In this document: positions 1-8,289 of the stretch, in pieces | Numbering within the stretch: position 1 is the first letter of the stretch | Layout: each line of letters begins with the position of its first letter | Source: Kangiella sp. | Lineage (GTDB): Bacteria; Pseudomonadota; Gammaproteobacteria; Enterobacterales; Kangiellaceae | Length of the DNA: 18,974 nt | Reading direction: 5' to 3' | NCBI GenBank assembly: GCA_026195755.1 | Contig: JAPHRL010000011.1 | Location: 1-18,974 of the forward strand | Position numbers and translations under genes: made by a program | The notes under the pieces: model-generated | What the model saw: the letters and a program-made list of their open reading frames with translations, nothing else | Databases searched by the model: none | Told to the model about the DNA's origin: nothing

Positions 1-309
1 CCTGATGATTATGAGACAGAAGTTCTCATTCCATTTGCAGAAATTATCACTCAACAAGTTGGCCGAGCATTGCAGTTCTTCTTTTCTGCAAGCGAGTTTA
101 ACTCAGTTAATGAAATTATCTTGGCGGGTGGTTGTGCCTCTATCGATGGTCTTGATGGAATGATTCAGGAGCATCTGGGGACTCCAACACGAGTTGCCAA
201 TCCTTTTGCTGAGATGTCGATTTCTTCTCACGTGAACACTCAGGCTTTAAGTGCGGATGCACCAGCGATGATGATAAGCTGTGGACTAGCACTAAGGAGT
301 TTCGACTAA
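1..309 (+). CDS. pilM: PilM, type IV pilus inner-membrane platform protein (C-terminal part)
   Basis: The frame is open from the first base, so the gene begins left of the window; 102 C-terminal residues are present. The piece contains IILAGGCASIDGL, which matches the C-terminal nucleotide-binding part of actin-like PilM/FtsA-fold proteins, and ends in GLALRSFD, close to the usual PilM end (GLALRSFD/GLALRRF type). PilM is a cytoplasmic ATP-binding protein that binds the short N-terminal tail of PilN and links the pilus motor to the PilNOP alignment complex. The TAA stop shares its last A with the ATG of pilN, so the two are translationally coupled. Identification rests mostly on the order pilM-N-O-P-Q and is very likely right. 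Confidence 0.9.
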   Translation, partial: PDDYETEVLIPFAEIITQQVGRALQFFFSASEFNSVNEIILAGGCASIDGLDGMIQEHLGTPTRVANPFAEMSISSHVNTQALSADAPAMMISCGLALRSFD

Positions 310-881
310 TGGCACGCATTAACTTACTTGATTGGCGTGAGGAGTTACGCCAAGAGCGTCAAAAAGAGTTCTTTATTACTTTATTTTTAATGGTTGTTTT
401 AGCTGGGCTAATCTGGTTCTTGGTTCATACGGTTATGGCCTCAAGAATCGAAAGCCAGCAAGCTCGTAATCAGTTTTTAGAAACGGAGCTTAGGCAACTG
501 GATCGCCAAATTCAAGAAATAAACAAGCTAGAAAAACAGCGTGAAGAGTTGATCAAACGAATGGATTTGATTCAGGGTTTGCAGCAAAGTCGCCCCGAAG
601 TTGTTCGTATGTTCGATGAGTTAGTTCATGTGGTTCCAGAGGGCATTAATTTAAGCTCATGGGAGCGCAAGGGGACAAACTTAACGTTTACCGGTCAGGC
701 AGAAACTAATCCACGCATTTCTGAGTTTATGCGAAAAATGGATGCAGCAGAGCGGTTAAATACAAAGTCACTAAAAGATGTGAACAGAGATGAGAAAGGT
801 GTTCCGGCACAGAACTTTGTGTTAGAGGCTGAGCAGCAAACGCCAGGCGTAGAAAATGTTCAACAGGAAGGAGGTCAATAA
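309..881 (+). CDS. pilN: PilN, type IV pilus alignment-complex protein
   Basis: A 190-residue bitopic inner-membrane protein. It begins MARINLLDWREE, the conserved INLLPWR-type tail that docks onto PilM, followed by a membrane span at about residues 22-44 and a charged coiled coil (about 45-95, rich in Q/E/R/L). The rest is the periplasmic ferredoxin-like domain that pairs with PilO. The start is supported by AAGGAG at 294-299 with a 9-base spacer and by the one-base overlap with the pilM stop; its own TAA overlaps the ATG of pilO in the same way. Length is typical of the family. With PilO and PilP it connects the cytoplasmic motor to the PilQ secretin. Confidence 0.95.
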   Translation: MARINLLDWREELRQERQKEFFITLFLMVVLAGLIWFLVHTVMASRIESQQARNQFLETELRQLDRQIQEINKLEKQREELIKRMDLIQGLQQSRPEVVRMFDELVHVVPEGINLSSWERKGTNLTFTGQAETNPRISEFMRKMDAAERLNTKSLKDVNRDEKGVPAQNFVLEAEQQTPGVENVQQEGGQ

Positions 882-1509
882 TGGCTGATTTAAGTCAATA
901 CCAAGACTTTAATAACATTGGGTCATGGCCACTTCCAGGTAAAATCTTTGTTATCGTGGCCGTGATGCTGATCGTACTGGGGTTGGGCTATTATCTTGAT
1001 ACCAGCGACCAGGTTAGCGAACTTGAGTCCAAGCAGAGCAAAGAAACTCAGTTGATTGAAGAATTTAAAACCAAGTACAAAAAAGCTGCCAACTTACAGG
1101 CTTATCGTGATCAAATGGCTGAGATGCAGGAAACTTTTAAAGGACTATTGCAGCAACTGCCACGCAACACAGAAATCCCAGGCCTTTTGGATGAGATTTC
1201 TTATGCCGCAACCGGTGCTGGTATTGAATTGATTTCACATAAGTACTTGGATGAGGTCAAAAAAGAGTTCTATATTGAGAAACCAATTCAGATTTTAGCG
1301 ACTGGTAGTTATCACCAAATTGCAGATTTGTCAGTCGTGTTTCTGGTTTGCCTCGGATTGTTACCTTGCATGACTTTAAAATTGAGCCAGCGAGTTCATC
1401 AGCAAGTGGCAGAGGGGGTTCAAGACCAGATGCTGGGGGGGCAGAGCGCTTAAGCTTCAGTGTACTTGCCAAAACTTATCGTTATGAATCAGAGGATGAG
1501 CAGCAGTGA
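881..1509 (+). pseudogene. pilO: PilO, type IV pilus alignment-complex protein, frameshifted
   Basis: The start is sound: ATG at 881 with AAGGAGGT just upstream. Residues 1-149 look like normal PilO: membrane span about 20-40, coiled coil, then a periplasmic domain up to GSYHQIAD. From there the reading frame loses similarity and stops at 1453 (190 aa). Read in the next frame from about 1328, the sequence continues FVSRVSGLPRIVTLHDFKIE, the expected PilO continuation, then a Ser/Gly-rich stretch and LSFSVLAKTYRYESEDEQQ, ending with TGA at 1507-1509. That stop overlaps the GTG start of pilP as GTGA, matching the coupling elsewhere in the operon. One missing T in the run at 1327-1329 explains everything; the restored protein would be 209 aa, a normal PilO length. 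As written, the C-terminal strands of the ferredoxin-like domain are replaced by unrelated residues. Sequencing error and real mutation cannot be separated here. Confidence 0.88.
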
Positions 1510-2066
1510 GTTACCGTAATAACAAATTCGCAATCCTACTGGGGTTGTCAGTGATGATGGGGATGCTTTCAGGTTGTGAGGACGCTGATTTATCTAATCT
1601 GCAGGCACAGGTTCAAAAAATTAAGGATGAAACGCCGACTAGCGTACCTCCATTACCAGAAGTGAAACCCTACGAGCCATTTTCGTACTCTGCTTCAGAT
1701 ATGCGTAGTCCATTTGCAAGCCTGGACCCCGAGTTTGAGAGCCGCCTTCTGCAAATTGATGCTGATTGTGTTTCTGACATTAAACCAGATCCTAACCGTC
1801 GCAAGCAGGAATTAGAAAAGTATGGTCTTGAGGCATTACAGTATGTAGGCCTGATTTCCAATAACAAAGAGCACCGAGGACTAGTAAAAGTACTAACTGG
1901 CGACAGTGCAGGTGTCATACAACCTGTTTATGAAGGTGGGTACATAGGTTTAGATGATGGGCGAATCACTAATATTGATAGTAATCAGATTACTATTGAA
2001 GCCATAGTTCCCAATGGCCGTGGGTGTTGGGAAGCTCGAACACAATACCTTGTCTTAGGGCAGTAG
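1506..2066 (+). CDS. pilP: PilP, type IV pilus inner-membrane lipoprotein
   Basis: A 186-residue lipoprotein starting with GTG, whose first bases overlap the stop of the restored pilO frame. The signal peptide ends in a lipobox (L21-S-G-C24), so Cys24 would be lipidated. A long flexible Pro/Glu-rich linker (about 25-75, with PPLPEVKPYEPF) leads to a C-terminal beta domain (about 100-186, with GLEALQYVGLI and VYEGGYIGLDDG), the HR domain of PilP that contacts the N0 domain of PilQ. PilP joins the PilN-PilO dimer to the outer-membrane secretin. Length and architecture are typical. The stop lies just upstream of pilQ with no terminator between. Confidence 0.94.
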   Translation: MSYRNNKFAILLGLSVMMGMLSGCEDADLSNLQAQVQKIKDETPTSVPPLPEVKPYEPFSYSASDMRSPFASLDPEFESRLLQIDADCVSDIKPDPNRRKQELEKYGLEALQYVGLISNNKEHRGLVKVLTGDSAGVIQPVYEGGYIGLDDGRITNIDSNQITIEAIVPNGRGCWEARTQYLVLGQ

Positions 2067-2077
2067 GGGGCTGGACT

Positions 2078-4171
2078 ATGAATAATACAAACCATTTATG
2101 GACACACAAGTCACAATTGGGTAAATCGACTATGTTGACAAAGACTACTACATTTATAAAAAGTTGTTCGGTGTTCGCTTTTGCGATGCTCGTAACTTGG
2201 AGCGTTGACGCCAGTCAGCTTGAATCAATTAATTATAATGTTCTGCCGGGCGATAAGGTGCAACTGAGAATGACTTATTCAGATGTGCCCCCAAATCCGC
2301 AAGAATTCACGACCGCCAATCCAGCGAGAATTTCAATGGATTTTGAGGGTGTAGACTCAGGTTTGGACTTTAAAACTAAAGATATTGGTGTTGGCGTAGT
2401 TAACTCAGTAACTGCCATCCAAGCTCAGGGTAGAACTCGAGTTGTTGTCAACTTGTCCGAGCTCGTTGCTTATAACAGCCAGATTGAAGGTAATGACTTC
2501 GTAGTCACCTTGGAGCAAGGAAATCAAGTAACTGCTGGAGCTGATAAGCCCTCACGTAGCGCGAGTTATAGTGCTGGCACGGGCTATGACATTTCAGGTA
2601 TTGACTTCCGTCGTGGAGTAAATGGTGAAGGTCGTGTATTAGTCAACTTGGGTAACCCTAATGTTTCAGTAGATCTACGCCAGGAAGGACGAACTGTTAT
2701 TGCTGATTTTATGGGGGCAGATATTGACCCTGCATTTATCCGTCGTCTTGATGTTATTGATTTTGGAACACCCGCTCAAATTGTTGAAACATCAACTCGT
2801 GGCAACGCGGTGCGCTTAGCTATTCGTGCTAATGATTCCTTTGAATACTTAGCTTATCAGGCTAATGAACAATACACGATTGAGCTTAAGCCTTTGACTC
2901 AGCAAGAAATTGAAAAGCGTGAGCGTGAACAGCCAAAGTATTCTGGTGAAAAGCTGACATTACAATTTCAAGATATGGATCTTAAAGCCATCTTACATAC
3001 GTTAGGTGATTTTGCAGGTATCAATATTGTGATCAGTGATGACGTTCAAGGTTCTATGGCTCTTAACCTGGTCAACGTGCCTTGGGACCAAGCTCTTGAT
3101 ATTATTTTGAAGTCAAAGGGGTTGGGCAAGCGTCAGGAAGGAAATGTCATGATGATTGCGCCTGCTGATGTTATCGCACAGCGTGAACAGCAAGAGCTAG
3201 AGGCTAACCAACAGCAGGAAGAGTTAGCGCCATTGCGCAGTGAGCTTATACAGGTCAACTATGCAAAAGCTTCTGAAATTGCGGCAATTTTACAAGCTGG
3301 CTTAGAAGGAGCTGGGGATAGCAAGGCCGTTGGTGTTTTGTCTGACCGTGGTTCTGTATCAATCGATCCAAGAACCAATACCATACTGGTTCAGGATGTA
3401 GCATCAAAGTTAGAGGATGTGCGTCGATTAGTTGCTCAACTGGACATTCCGGTTAGACAAGTGCTAATTGAAGCTAGAATAGTAACTGCTGATGATGGTT
3501 TTGCCCGTGACCTCGGTGCTCGCTTTGGTGTAAGTGATTCAATGAACTCCAATGAGGTTGATGGTGACTTTAATGTAAATCTACCTATCGCAAACCCTGC
3601 GGGTTCTTTGGGTTTGTCATTTGCCCGCTTACAAGATGGTATTGTGGTCGATATGGAGCTTTCAGCACTTGAGTCCGAGAACCGAGGTGAAGTGGTCGCA
3701 AGTCCTAAAGTAATTACCGCAAATCAGAAAGAGGCTTACATTAAAGCTGGTGAGGAAATTCCTTATCAACAAAGTTCTGGCGGTGCTGGTGGTCAAACTA
3801 CTATTCAATTTAAAGAAGCTGTGCTTGAACTACGTGTCACACCGCAAATCACACCGGATGGTAACGTCATATTGGATTTGCTAATAGTCCAAGATACCAG
3901 AGGCGATGCGTTAATTTTTGATGGTGTTGCAGCTGCTCCGGCTATCAATACGCAAGAAGTAGGCACTCAAGTGCTGGTTCGTAACGGTGAGACTATTGTT
4001 CTTGGTGGTATTTTCCAACATAGAACTACCTATGATGAGTCGAAAGTACCATTATTAGGCGATATCCCGCTATTGGGTTGGCTGTTTAGAAATACTCAGC
4101 GCGAAGATACCAAACAAGAACTGCTCATATTCGTAACACCAAAAGTTATTGAGCAGGGCTTGAAAAACTAA
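2078..4171 (+). CDS. pilQ: PilQ, type IV pilus secretin
   Basis: The outer-membrane pore through which the pilus leaves the cell. With the start chosen here it has 697 residues. Order: signal peptide with cleavage likely after VDA (residue 45), two AMIN domains that bind peptidoglycan (about 48-130 and 170-270), an STN/N0 domain (from about 292, LTLQFQDMDLKAILHTLGDF), an N1 domain (about 380-455) and the secretin barrel (about 458-697), ending VPLLGDIPLLGWLFRNT and LLIFVTPKVI. The start is uncertain: ATG at 2078 follows AGGGGG by 7 bases, but gives a long 28-residue n-region; ATG at 2132 gives a normal 27-residue signal peptide but lacks a clear ribosome site. A longer frame open to 2024 would overlap pilP and has no support. 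Last gene of the pilMNOPQ operon. Confidence 0.95.
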   Translation: MNNTNHLWTHKSQLGKSTMLTKTTTFIKSCSVFAFAMLVTWSVDASQLESINYNVLPGDKVQLRMTYSDVPPNPQEFTTANPARISMDFEGVDSGLDFKTKDIGVGVVNSVTAIQAQGRTRVVVNLSELVAYNSQIEGNDFVVTLEQGNQVTAGADKPSRSASYSAGTGYDISGIDFRRGVNGEGRVLVNLGNPNVSVDLRQEGRTVIADFMGADIDPAFIRRLDVIDFGTPAQIVETSTRGNAVRLAIRANDSFEYLAYQANEQYTIELKPLTQQEIEKREREQPKYSGEKLTLQFQDMDLKAILHTLGDFAGINIVISDDVQGSMALNLVNVPWDQALDIILKSKGLGKRQEGNVMMIAPADVIAQREQQELEANQQQEELAPLRSELIQVNYAKASEIAAILQAGLEGAGDSKAVGVLSDRGSVSIDPRTNTILVQDVASKLEDVRRLVAQLDIPVRQVLIEARIVTADDGFARDLGARFGVSDSMNSNEVDGDFNVNLPIANPAGSLGLSFARLQDGIVVDMELSALESENRGEVVASPKVITANQKEAYIKAGEEIPYQQSSGGAGGQTTIQFKEAVLELRVTPQITPDGNVILDLLIVQDTRGDALIFDGVAAAPAINTQEVGTQVLVRNGETIVLGGIFQHRTTYDESKVPLLGDIPLLGWLFRNTQREDTKQELLIFVTPKVIEQGLKN

Positions 4172-4191
4172 TACCTCGTACCCAATTACTG

Positions 4192-4224
4192 AAAACCCAG
4201 GTATAATTCGCAAGCCTGGGTTTT
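4192..4224 (+). terminator. Rho-independent terminator after pilQ
   Basis: A perfect 10-bp inverted repeat, AAAACCCAGG (4192-4201) and CCTGGGTTTT (4215-4224), with a 13-base loop, continues into a T-rich run. It lies 20 bases after the pilQ stop and 44 bases before aroK, so it should end or attenuate pil transcription. The loop contains TATAAT (4202-4207), though I see no convincing -35 box at the right distance. Confidence 0.75.
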
Positions 4225-4267
4225 TGGTTTTTATCTGTTTTGGTAATCGAAGAGTTCAAAAAATACA

Positions 4268-4792
4268 ATGAAAGGTAAGCGCAATATCTTTTTAGTGGGC
4301 CCTATGGGTGCCGGTAAAACAACAATCGGCAAGCAGTTGGCTGAAATACTGAAACTTGAGTTTGTGGATAGTGATCACGAGCTTGAGGATCGTACTGGTG
4401 CACCAATTGATTGGATCTTTGATATTGAAGGCGAAGATGGTTTTCGCAAGAGAGAAGAGGCCATTCTGGAGGAGCTAACTCAAAGACAAGGTATTGTTTT
4501 AGCTACTGGTGGTGGAGCCATAGTGTCAGATAAAAGTCGAAACTTCCTGGCTGCAAGGGGAGTGGTGGTTTATCTGGAGACTTCTATTGAGCAACAGCTT
4601 GAAAGAACCCGACGTGATAAAAGACGACCATTAATTCAAAACGATAATCCGCGTGCTACATTGGAAGACTTAATGAAAGAGCGCGAACCACTATATCTGG
4701 AAATTGCGGATTTAACTGTCGCAACCAATATCAGTTCTGTTAAGTCAGTGGCAAAAGAAATCGTAGAGTTGATGGAACAACCTATAGCATAA
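4268..4792 (+). CDS. aroK: Shikimate kinase I
   Basis: A 174-residue P-loop kinase that uses ATP to phosphorylate shikimate at the 3-hydroxyl in the pathway to chorismate (cytoplasm). Visible motifs: Walker A GPMGAGKT (11-18), the shikimate-binding DSDHELEDRTG (from about 34), FRKREE, the glycine triplet LATGGGAI, and the lid arginines RRDKRRPLI. Length fits AroK. The ATG at 4268 begins the conserved KRNIFLVGP strand; the upstream ribosome site is weak. It lies directly before aroB, 13 bases apart, in the usual aroK-aroB-damX arrangement after pilQ. AroK is favoured over AroL by this location. Confidence 0.96.
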   Translation: MKGKRNIFLVGPMGAGKTTIGKQLAEILKLEFVDSDHELEDRTGAPIDWIFDIEGEDGFRKREEAILEELTQRQGIVLATGGGAIVSDKSRNFLAARGVVVYLETSIEQQLERTRRDKRRPLIQNDNPRATLEDLMKEREPLYLEIADLTVATNISSVKSVAKEIVELMEQPIA

Positions 4793-4805
4793 AAGCCGTA
4801 ACTCA

Positions 4806-5888
4806 TTGAAAATTATCGACTTATCTTTTGAAACTGAGCTGTCTCATTATAAGATATTAATAGGCAAAGATCTTTTTAAGAAAGAGATCTTTGCTGATGC
4901 CTTAACAGGCGACTCCGTATTCATTGTTTCAAACGAAACCGTTGCCCCACTTTATTTAGAACCCCTAACGAGTGCCTTCAGTGACTATAAAGTGCATACT
5001 TATTTATTGCCTGATGGTGAAGAGTACAAAACATTAGAGTATTGGCAGTGCTTGTTAGGTGAGATGATTAAAGTTGGATTGCGTCGTAACGATACAGTAA
5101 TCGCATTAGGTGGTGGTGTTATTGGGGATATTGCTGGTTTTGCAGCAGCGACTCTCAATCGTGGTATGTCGGTAATTCAAGTGCCCACAACGCTACTGTC
5201 ATTGGTTGACTCTTCCGTAGGTGGAAAAACCGCAGTAAATCATCCTCTGGGAAAAAATCTTATCGGGGCTTTTCATCAGCCCAGCCTGGTTGTTTCTGAT
5301 ATATCCACTCTAAGTAGCTTACCCCGTCGCCAGTATTTGGCAGGCATTAGTGAAATTATTAAAGCTAGTATCATTGCTGACAGTGAATTTTTTGAATGGC
5401 TGAATAGTAATGTATCCTCAATTTTAGCTCTGAAAGACCCTACCATATCAGAAATGGTGGAACGAGCCTGCCGAATCAAGGCAGATATCGTGGCTTTAGA
5501 TGCTAAAGAAAGTGGGGTGCGAGCCTGGCTAAATTTGGGGCACACTTTTGGTCATGCAATTGAAACCTGTGCAGGATACGGTGCACTCTTACATGGCGAA
5601 GCGGTGTCAATAGGTATCTGTCTTGCTGCGAAGTTTAACTATGAACGGCAAGGTCTATCTAAAGCTGACTATGAGAAGATAACCTGCTTAATTGATAAGT
5701 TTGGCTTACCTGGCAAAATTCCAACAGGCTTGAAGTCGTCCGAACTAATAAGCGCTATGCGTTTAGACAAGAAGAATAGCAGTGAAATGCTGACCCTTAT
5801 TTTGCCAGCGAAAGTGGGTCGGGTTATGATTAATAAAGCTGTAAGCGTTGATGAAGTAGAAAATTTCTTAATCAAGCAAATCGACTAG
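4806..5888 (+). CDS. aroB: 3-dehydroquinate synthase
   Basis: A 360-residue NAD- and metal-dependent cyclase that turns DAHP into 3-dehydroquinate, the second step of the shikimate pathway. Motifs: GGGVIGDIAGFAAA (NAD binding), QVPTTLLSLVDSSVGGKTAVN region (given here only by its ends QVPTTLL and GGKTAVN), KNLIGAFHQP, GISEIIKASII, and the metal-binding LNLGHTFGHAIE and LLHGEAVSIG. The start is TTG at 4806: an in-frame stop lies at 4785-4787, no ATG or GTG occurs between, and the next in-frame Met is far inside the protein. The ribosome site is weak, so coupling to aroK is likely. The EIIKASII segment carries Ala where many AroB have Tyr; the rest is standard. Confidence 0.96.
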   Translation: MKIIDLSFETELSHYKILIGKDLFKKEIFADALTGDSVFIVSNETVAPLYLEPLTSAFSDYKVHTYLLPDGEEYKTLEYWQCLLGEMIKVGLRRNDTVIALGGGVIGDIAGFAAATLNRGMSVIQVPTTLLSLVDSSVGGKTAVNHPLGKNLIGAFHQPSLVVSDISTLSSLPRRQYLAGISEIIKASIIADSEFFEWLNSNVSSILALKDPTISEMVERACRIKADIVALDAKESGVRAWLNLGHTFGHAIETCAGYGALLHGEAVSIGICLAAKFNYERQGLSKADYEKITCLIDKFGLPGKIPTGLKSSELISAMRLDKKNSSEMLTLILPAKVGRVMINKAVSVDEVENFLIKQID

Positions 5889-5899
5889 GCGATACTTCC

Positions 5900-7129
5900 A
5901 TGGTATTTCAACTGACCAAAAGTAAAAATCCATTTGCCAAAGAGCAAAGAGTACTGTTTCTGCCTGAAAGTTGGAAGCGACTCATTTCAGTGGTTCGACA
6001 TAAGGCTATTAACGGCGGATATACACTGATTGAGGGTGATTTTGGAGCAGGAAAAAGTACCTTTGGAATGATACTGGAAAAGCGGCTTTTATTGGATGAG
6101 TCTGTTAATTGCCAAAGAGTTCAGGTTCATCCATTAAGCACTTTTGATCAGATTTGCAATCAATTGCCAAAAGAACGTAACAAGCCTTTAGTTGTTGTGG
6201 TGGATGATGCGCATGAAGCTTCGACCAGCCTATTGGTGCATTTAACTGAGTCCATGGATAACATTTTCTGGCTATTACTCGGAGAAGCGGGTACCAGTGA
6301 GCGTGTTTCTGATTTTTATAATAATCACGTTACTCTTCCTTTGTTCACTAAACAGGACTGCTACGAGTTCTTGTTAAAACAATTACATGACCGCCCTAAA
6401 ATGATGCAGTTGTCGCAAATGCAAAGTGATACTATTTGGTATGCTTCAAAGGGATTGCCTAAGCTAATCATAGAGCAGGCCGAGAAAAGCCAACAGCGGC
6501 TTGTTGGAGGATATGAGAGCAATGAATCCTTCGAAAAAGCAGATAAAGGTTGGTGGACTAGTGCTATTTTAGGCATTGCCGTGGTGGTCTTCATTGTAGC
6601 TCTGATCGTTACAGATTCTGGTGACCCTAAATCCTCCGACTTACTCAATCAGAAGTTGGATGTGATTGAAGATGAGTCCACTGATGATGTGGATGTAAAA
6701 GGTCAGCCTGGAGAGACTACAGTGGACTCAGAGGGCCTGAAATCCTCTGAGTTAGAGAATGCGGTATCCGATCCGATCGCTGAAATAGCGTTATCAGAGC
6801 CTGAGCCAGCTCCGACAGAATTAGTCGTTGCCTCTAAGCCTGACTTTGAGCAATGGTTTGAAGCTCAATCTCGAGACCACTATAGCATTCAGCTATATTC
6901 CAACTCTAAGCAGCAGGCTGCTAAAGACTTTCAACAATCATTAGACCTGGCTGATAGCTATGTCTATAAAGCAATGGTAAATAATGACGTTCGTTATCGA
7001 GTCTTGTGGGGGGCGTACGCAACTCGAGCTGAAGCCGAACAGGCTGTAATGTCGCTGCCTACCCATATTTTGAATCAACAGCCATGGATAAGGCCTTTTT
7101 CAGCTATTGCGAGTGAGATAAGTCAGTAA
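5900..7129 (+). CDS. damX: DamX-like SPOR-domain protein with N-terminal ATPase domain
   Basis: A 409-residue protein with three parts. Residues about 1-200 form an AAA/ExeA-like ATPase domain with Walker A GDFGAGKST (46-54) and Walker B PLVVVVDDAHE (about 95-105). A single membrane span lies at about 220-240 (ILGIAVVVFIVALIV), then an acidic low-complexity periplasmic linker (about 245-320, rich in D/E/P/S). Residues about 326-405 are a SPOR domain, which in this family binds denuded septal peptidoglycan. E. coli DamX has the same layout, similar length and follows aroB; it takes part in cell division. Start ATG 5900 is 11 bases after aroB. Unlike enterobacteria, no dam gene follows; hemE does. 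Confidence 0.88.
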   Translation: MVFQLTKSKNPFAKEQRVLFLPESWKRLISVVRHKAINGGYTLIEGDFGAGKSTFGMILEKRLLLDESVNCQRVQVHPLSTFDQICNQLPKERNKPLVVVVDDAHEASTSLLVHLTESMDNIFWLLLGEAGTSERVSDFYNNHVTLPLFTKQDCYEFLLKQLHDRPKMMQLSQMQSDTIWYASKGLPKLIIEQAEKSQQRLVGGYESNESFEKADKGWWTSAILGIAVVVFIVALIVTDSGDPKSSDLLNQKLDVIEDESTDDVDVKGQPGETTVDSEGLKSSELENAVSDPIAEIALSEPEPAPTELVVASKPDFEQWFEAQSRDHYSIQLYSNSKQQAAKDFQQSLDLADSYVYKAMVNNDVRYRVLWGAYATRAEAEQAVMSLPTHILNQQPWIRPFSAIASEISQ

Positions 7130-7144
7130 AATACCAGATTGGGC

Positions 7145-7172
7145 TGTTTTAGGTCGTTATAATCTTTATAAT
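7145..7172 (+). promoter_or_regulatory. Candidate sigma70 promoter for hemE
   Basis: Two TATAAT hexamers lie nine bases apart (7158-7163 and 7167-7172) in the short gap before hemE. For the second, TGTTTT (7145-7150) sits 16 bases upstream as a poor -35 box. The -10 boxes are perfect but the -35 is weak, so this is a tentative call. Confidence 0.4.
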
Positions 7173-7204
7173 AGCTCCCATGACAATGGCCAACTGACAA
7201 CATT

Positions 7205-8272
7205 ATGAGCCACCCTCTAAAAAACGAACGTTACCTGAAAGCCTGTTTACAACAACCTGTCGATAGAACCCCCATCTGGATGATGCGCCAAGCTGGGCGC
7301 TACTTGCCTGAGTACCGTCAATTAAGAGCTGAAGCGGGTAGCTTTATGGATTTATGTACCAATCCAGAGCTTGCTTGCGAAGTGACCTTACAACCCCTCA
7401 GACGCTATCCTCTAGATGCAGCGATTTTATTTTCGGATATTCTAACCATACCCGATGCAATGGGTTTGGGCCTATACTTCACACCTGGGGAAGGCCCAGC
7501 TTTCCATAAGCCGATTAAATCTGAAGCCGATGTTAAGGCTTTGTCGATCCCTGATCCTCATCAAGAGTTAAAGTATGTCACTGATGCGGTTTCAACGATT
7601 CGTCGTGAATTAAAAGGCGAAGTACCATTAATTGGCTTTTCTGGCAGCCCTTGGACTCTGGCGACCTACATGGTCGAGGGCGGTACCACCAAAAACTTCT
7701 CGGAAGTAAAGGGCATGATGTACCGTCACCCAACGGTTATGCATCAATTGTTGGATAAGTTAGCAGATTCAATTATTTTATACCTGAATGCACAAGTTGA
7801 ATCAGGCGCACAGGCTTTGATGATATTTGACACTTGGGGCGGTGTTTTAAGTCCGAGAGATTATCAGGAGTTTTCACTGCGCTATATGCAGAAAATTGTT
7901 GATGGTTTGAAGCGTGATCACGAAGGTCATAAAATTCCAGTAACCTTGTTTACAAAAGGTGGCGGAGCATGGTTGGATATAATGGCAGCAACAGGATGTG
8001 ATTGTCTGGGTGTTGATTGGACCACAGACTTAGCCGATGCAAGAGCTAAAGTTGCCGGTAAGGTAGCATTGCAGGGCAATATGGACCCATCCATATTGTA
8101 TGCCGAAGATGACCGTATCCGGGACGAAGTGGCGACGATATTGGCCAGCTATGGTAAAGGATCAGGTCATGTATTTAATTTAGGTCATGGTATACACCAA
8201 ACGGTTGACCCTGCTAAAGCCGGTGTTTTCATTAATTCAGTCCACGAGTTGAGTAAGGCATATCATTCATAA
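7205..8272 (+). CDS. hemE: Uroporphyrinogen decarboxylase
   Basis: A 355-residue cytoplasmic enzyme that removes four acetate carboxyls from uroporphyrinogen III to give coproporphyrinogen III in haem synthesis. Diagnostic motifs: RTPIWMMRQAGRYLPEYR near the N-terminus, DAAILFSDIL with the substrate-binding Asp, GFSGSPWTLATYMVEGG, FDTWGG, GVDWTTDL, and VFNLGHGIHQ near the end. Length is typical and it needs no cofactor. It starts at ATG 7205 with only a weak ribosome site and appears to be transcribed from its own promoter, as 75 bases separate it from damX. The next gene follows after 17 bases without a terminator, so they are probably cotranscribed. Confidence 0.97.
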   Translation: MSHPLKNERYLKACLQQPVDRTPIWMMRQAGRYLPEYRQLRAEAGSFMDLCTNPELACEVTLQPLRRYPLDAAILFSDILTIPDAMGLGLYFTPGEGPAFHKPIKSEADVKALSIPDPHQELKYVTDAVSTIRRELKGEVPLIGFSGSPWTLATYMVEGGTTKNFSEVKGMMYRHPTVMHQLLDKLADSIILYLNAQVESGAQALMIFDTWGGVLSPRDYQEFSLRYMQKIVDGLKRDHEGHKIPVTLFTKGGGAWLDIMAATGCDCLGVDWTTDLADARAKVAGKVALQGNMDPSILYAEDDRIRDEVATILASYGKGSGHVFNLGHGIHQTVDPAKAGVFINSVHELSKAYHS

Positions 8273-8289
8273 CAGAAAAGTAAATTAGT

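Noticed and set aside
1319..1335. Programmed -1 frameshifting in pilO
   Set aside because: No slippery heptamer (GCAGATTTG does not fit X-XXY-YYZ), no clear downstream pseudoknot, and PilO families are not known to use it. A deletion or sequencing error is simpler.
1257..1472. Minus-strand open frame opposite the pilO 3' end
   Set aside because: It is open only because it lies opposite the pilO coding sequence; no ribosome site and no recognisable protein.
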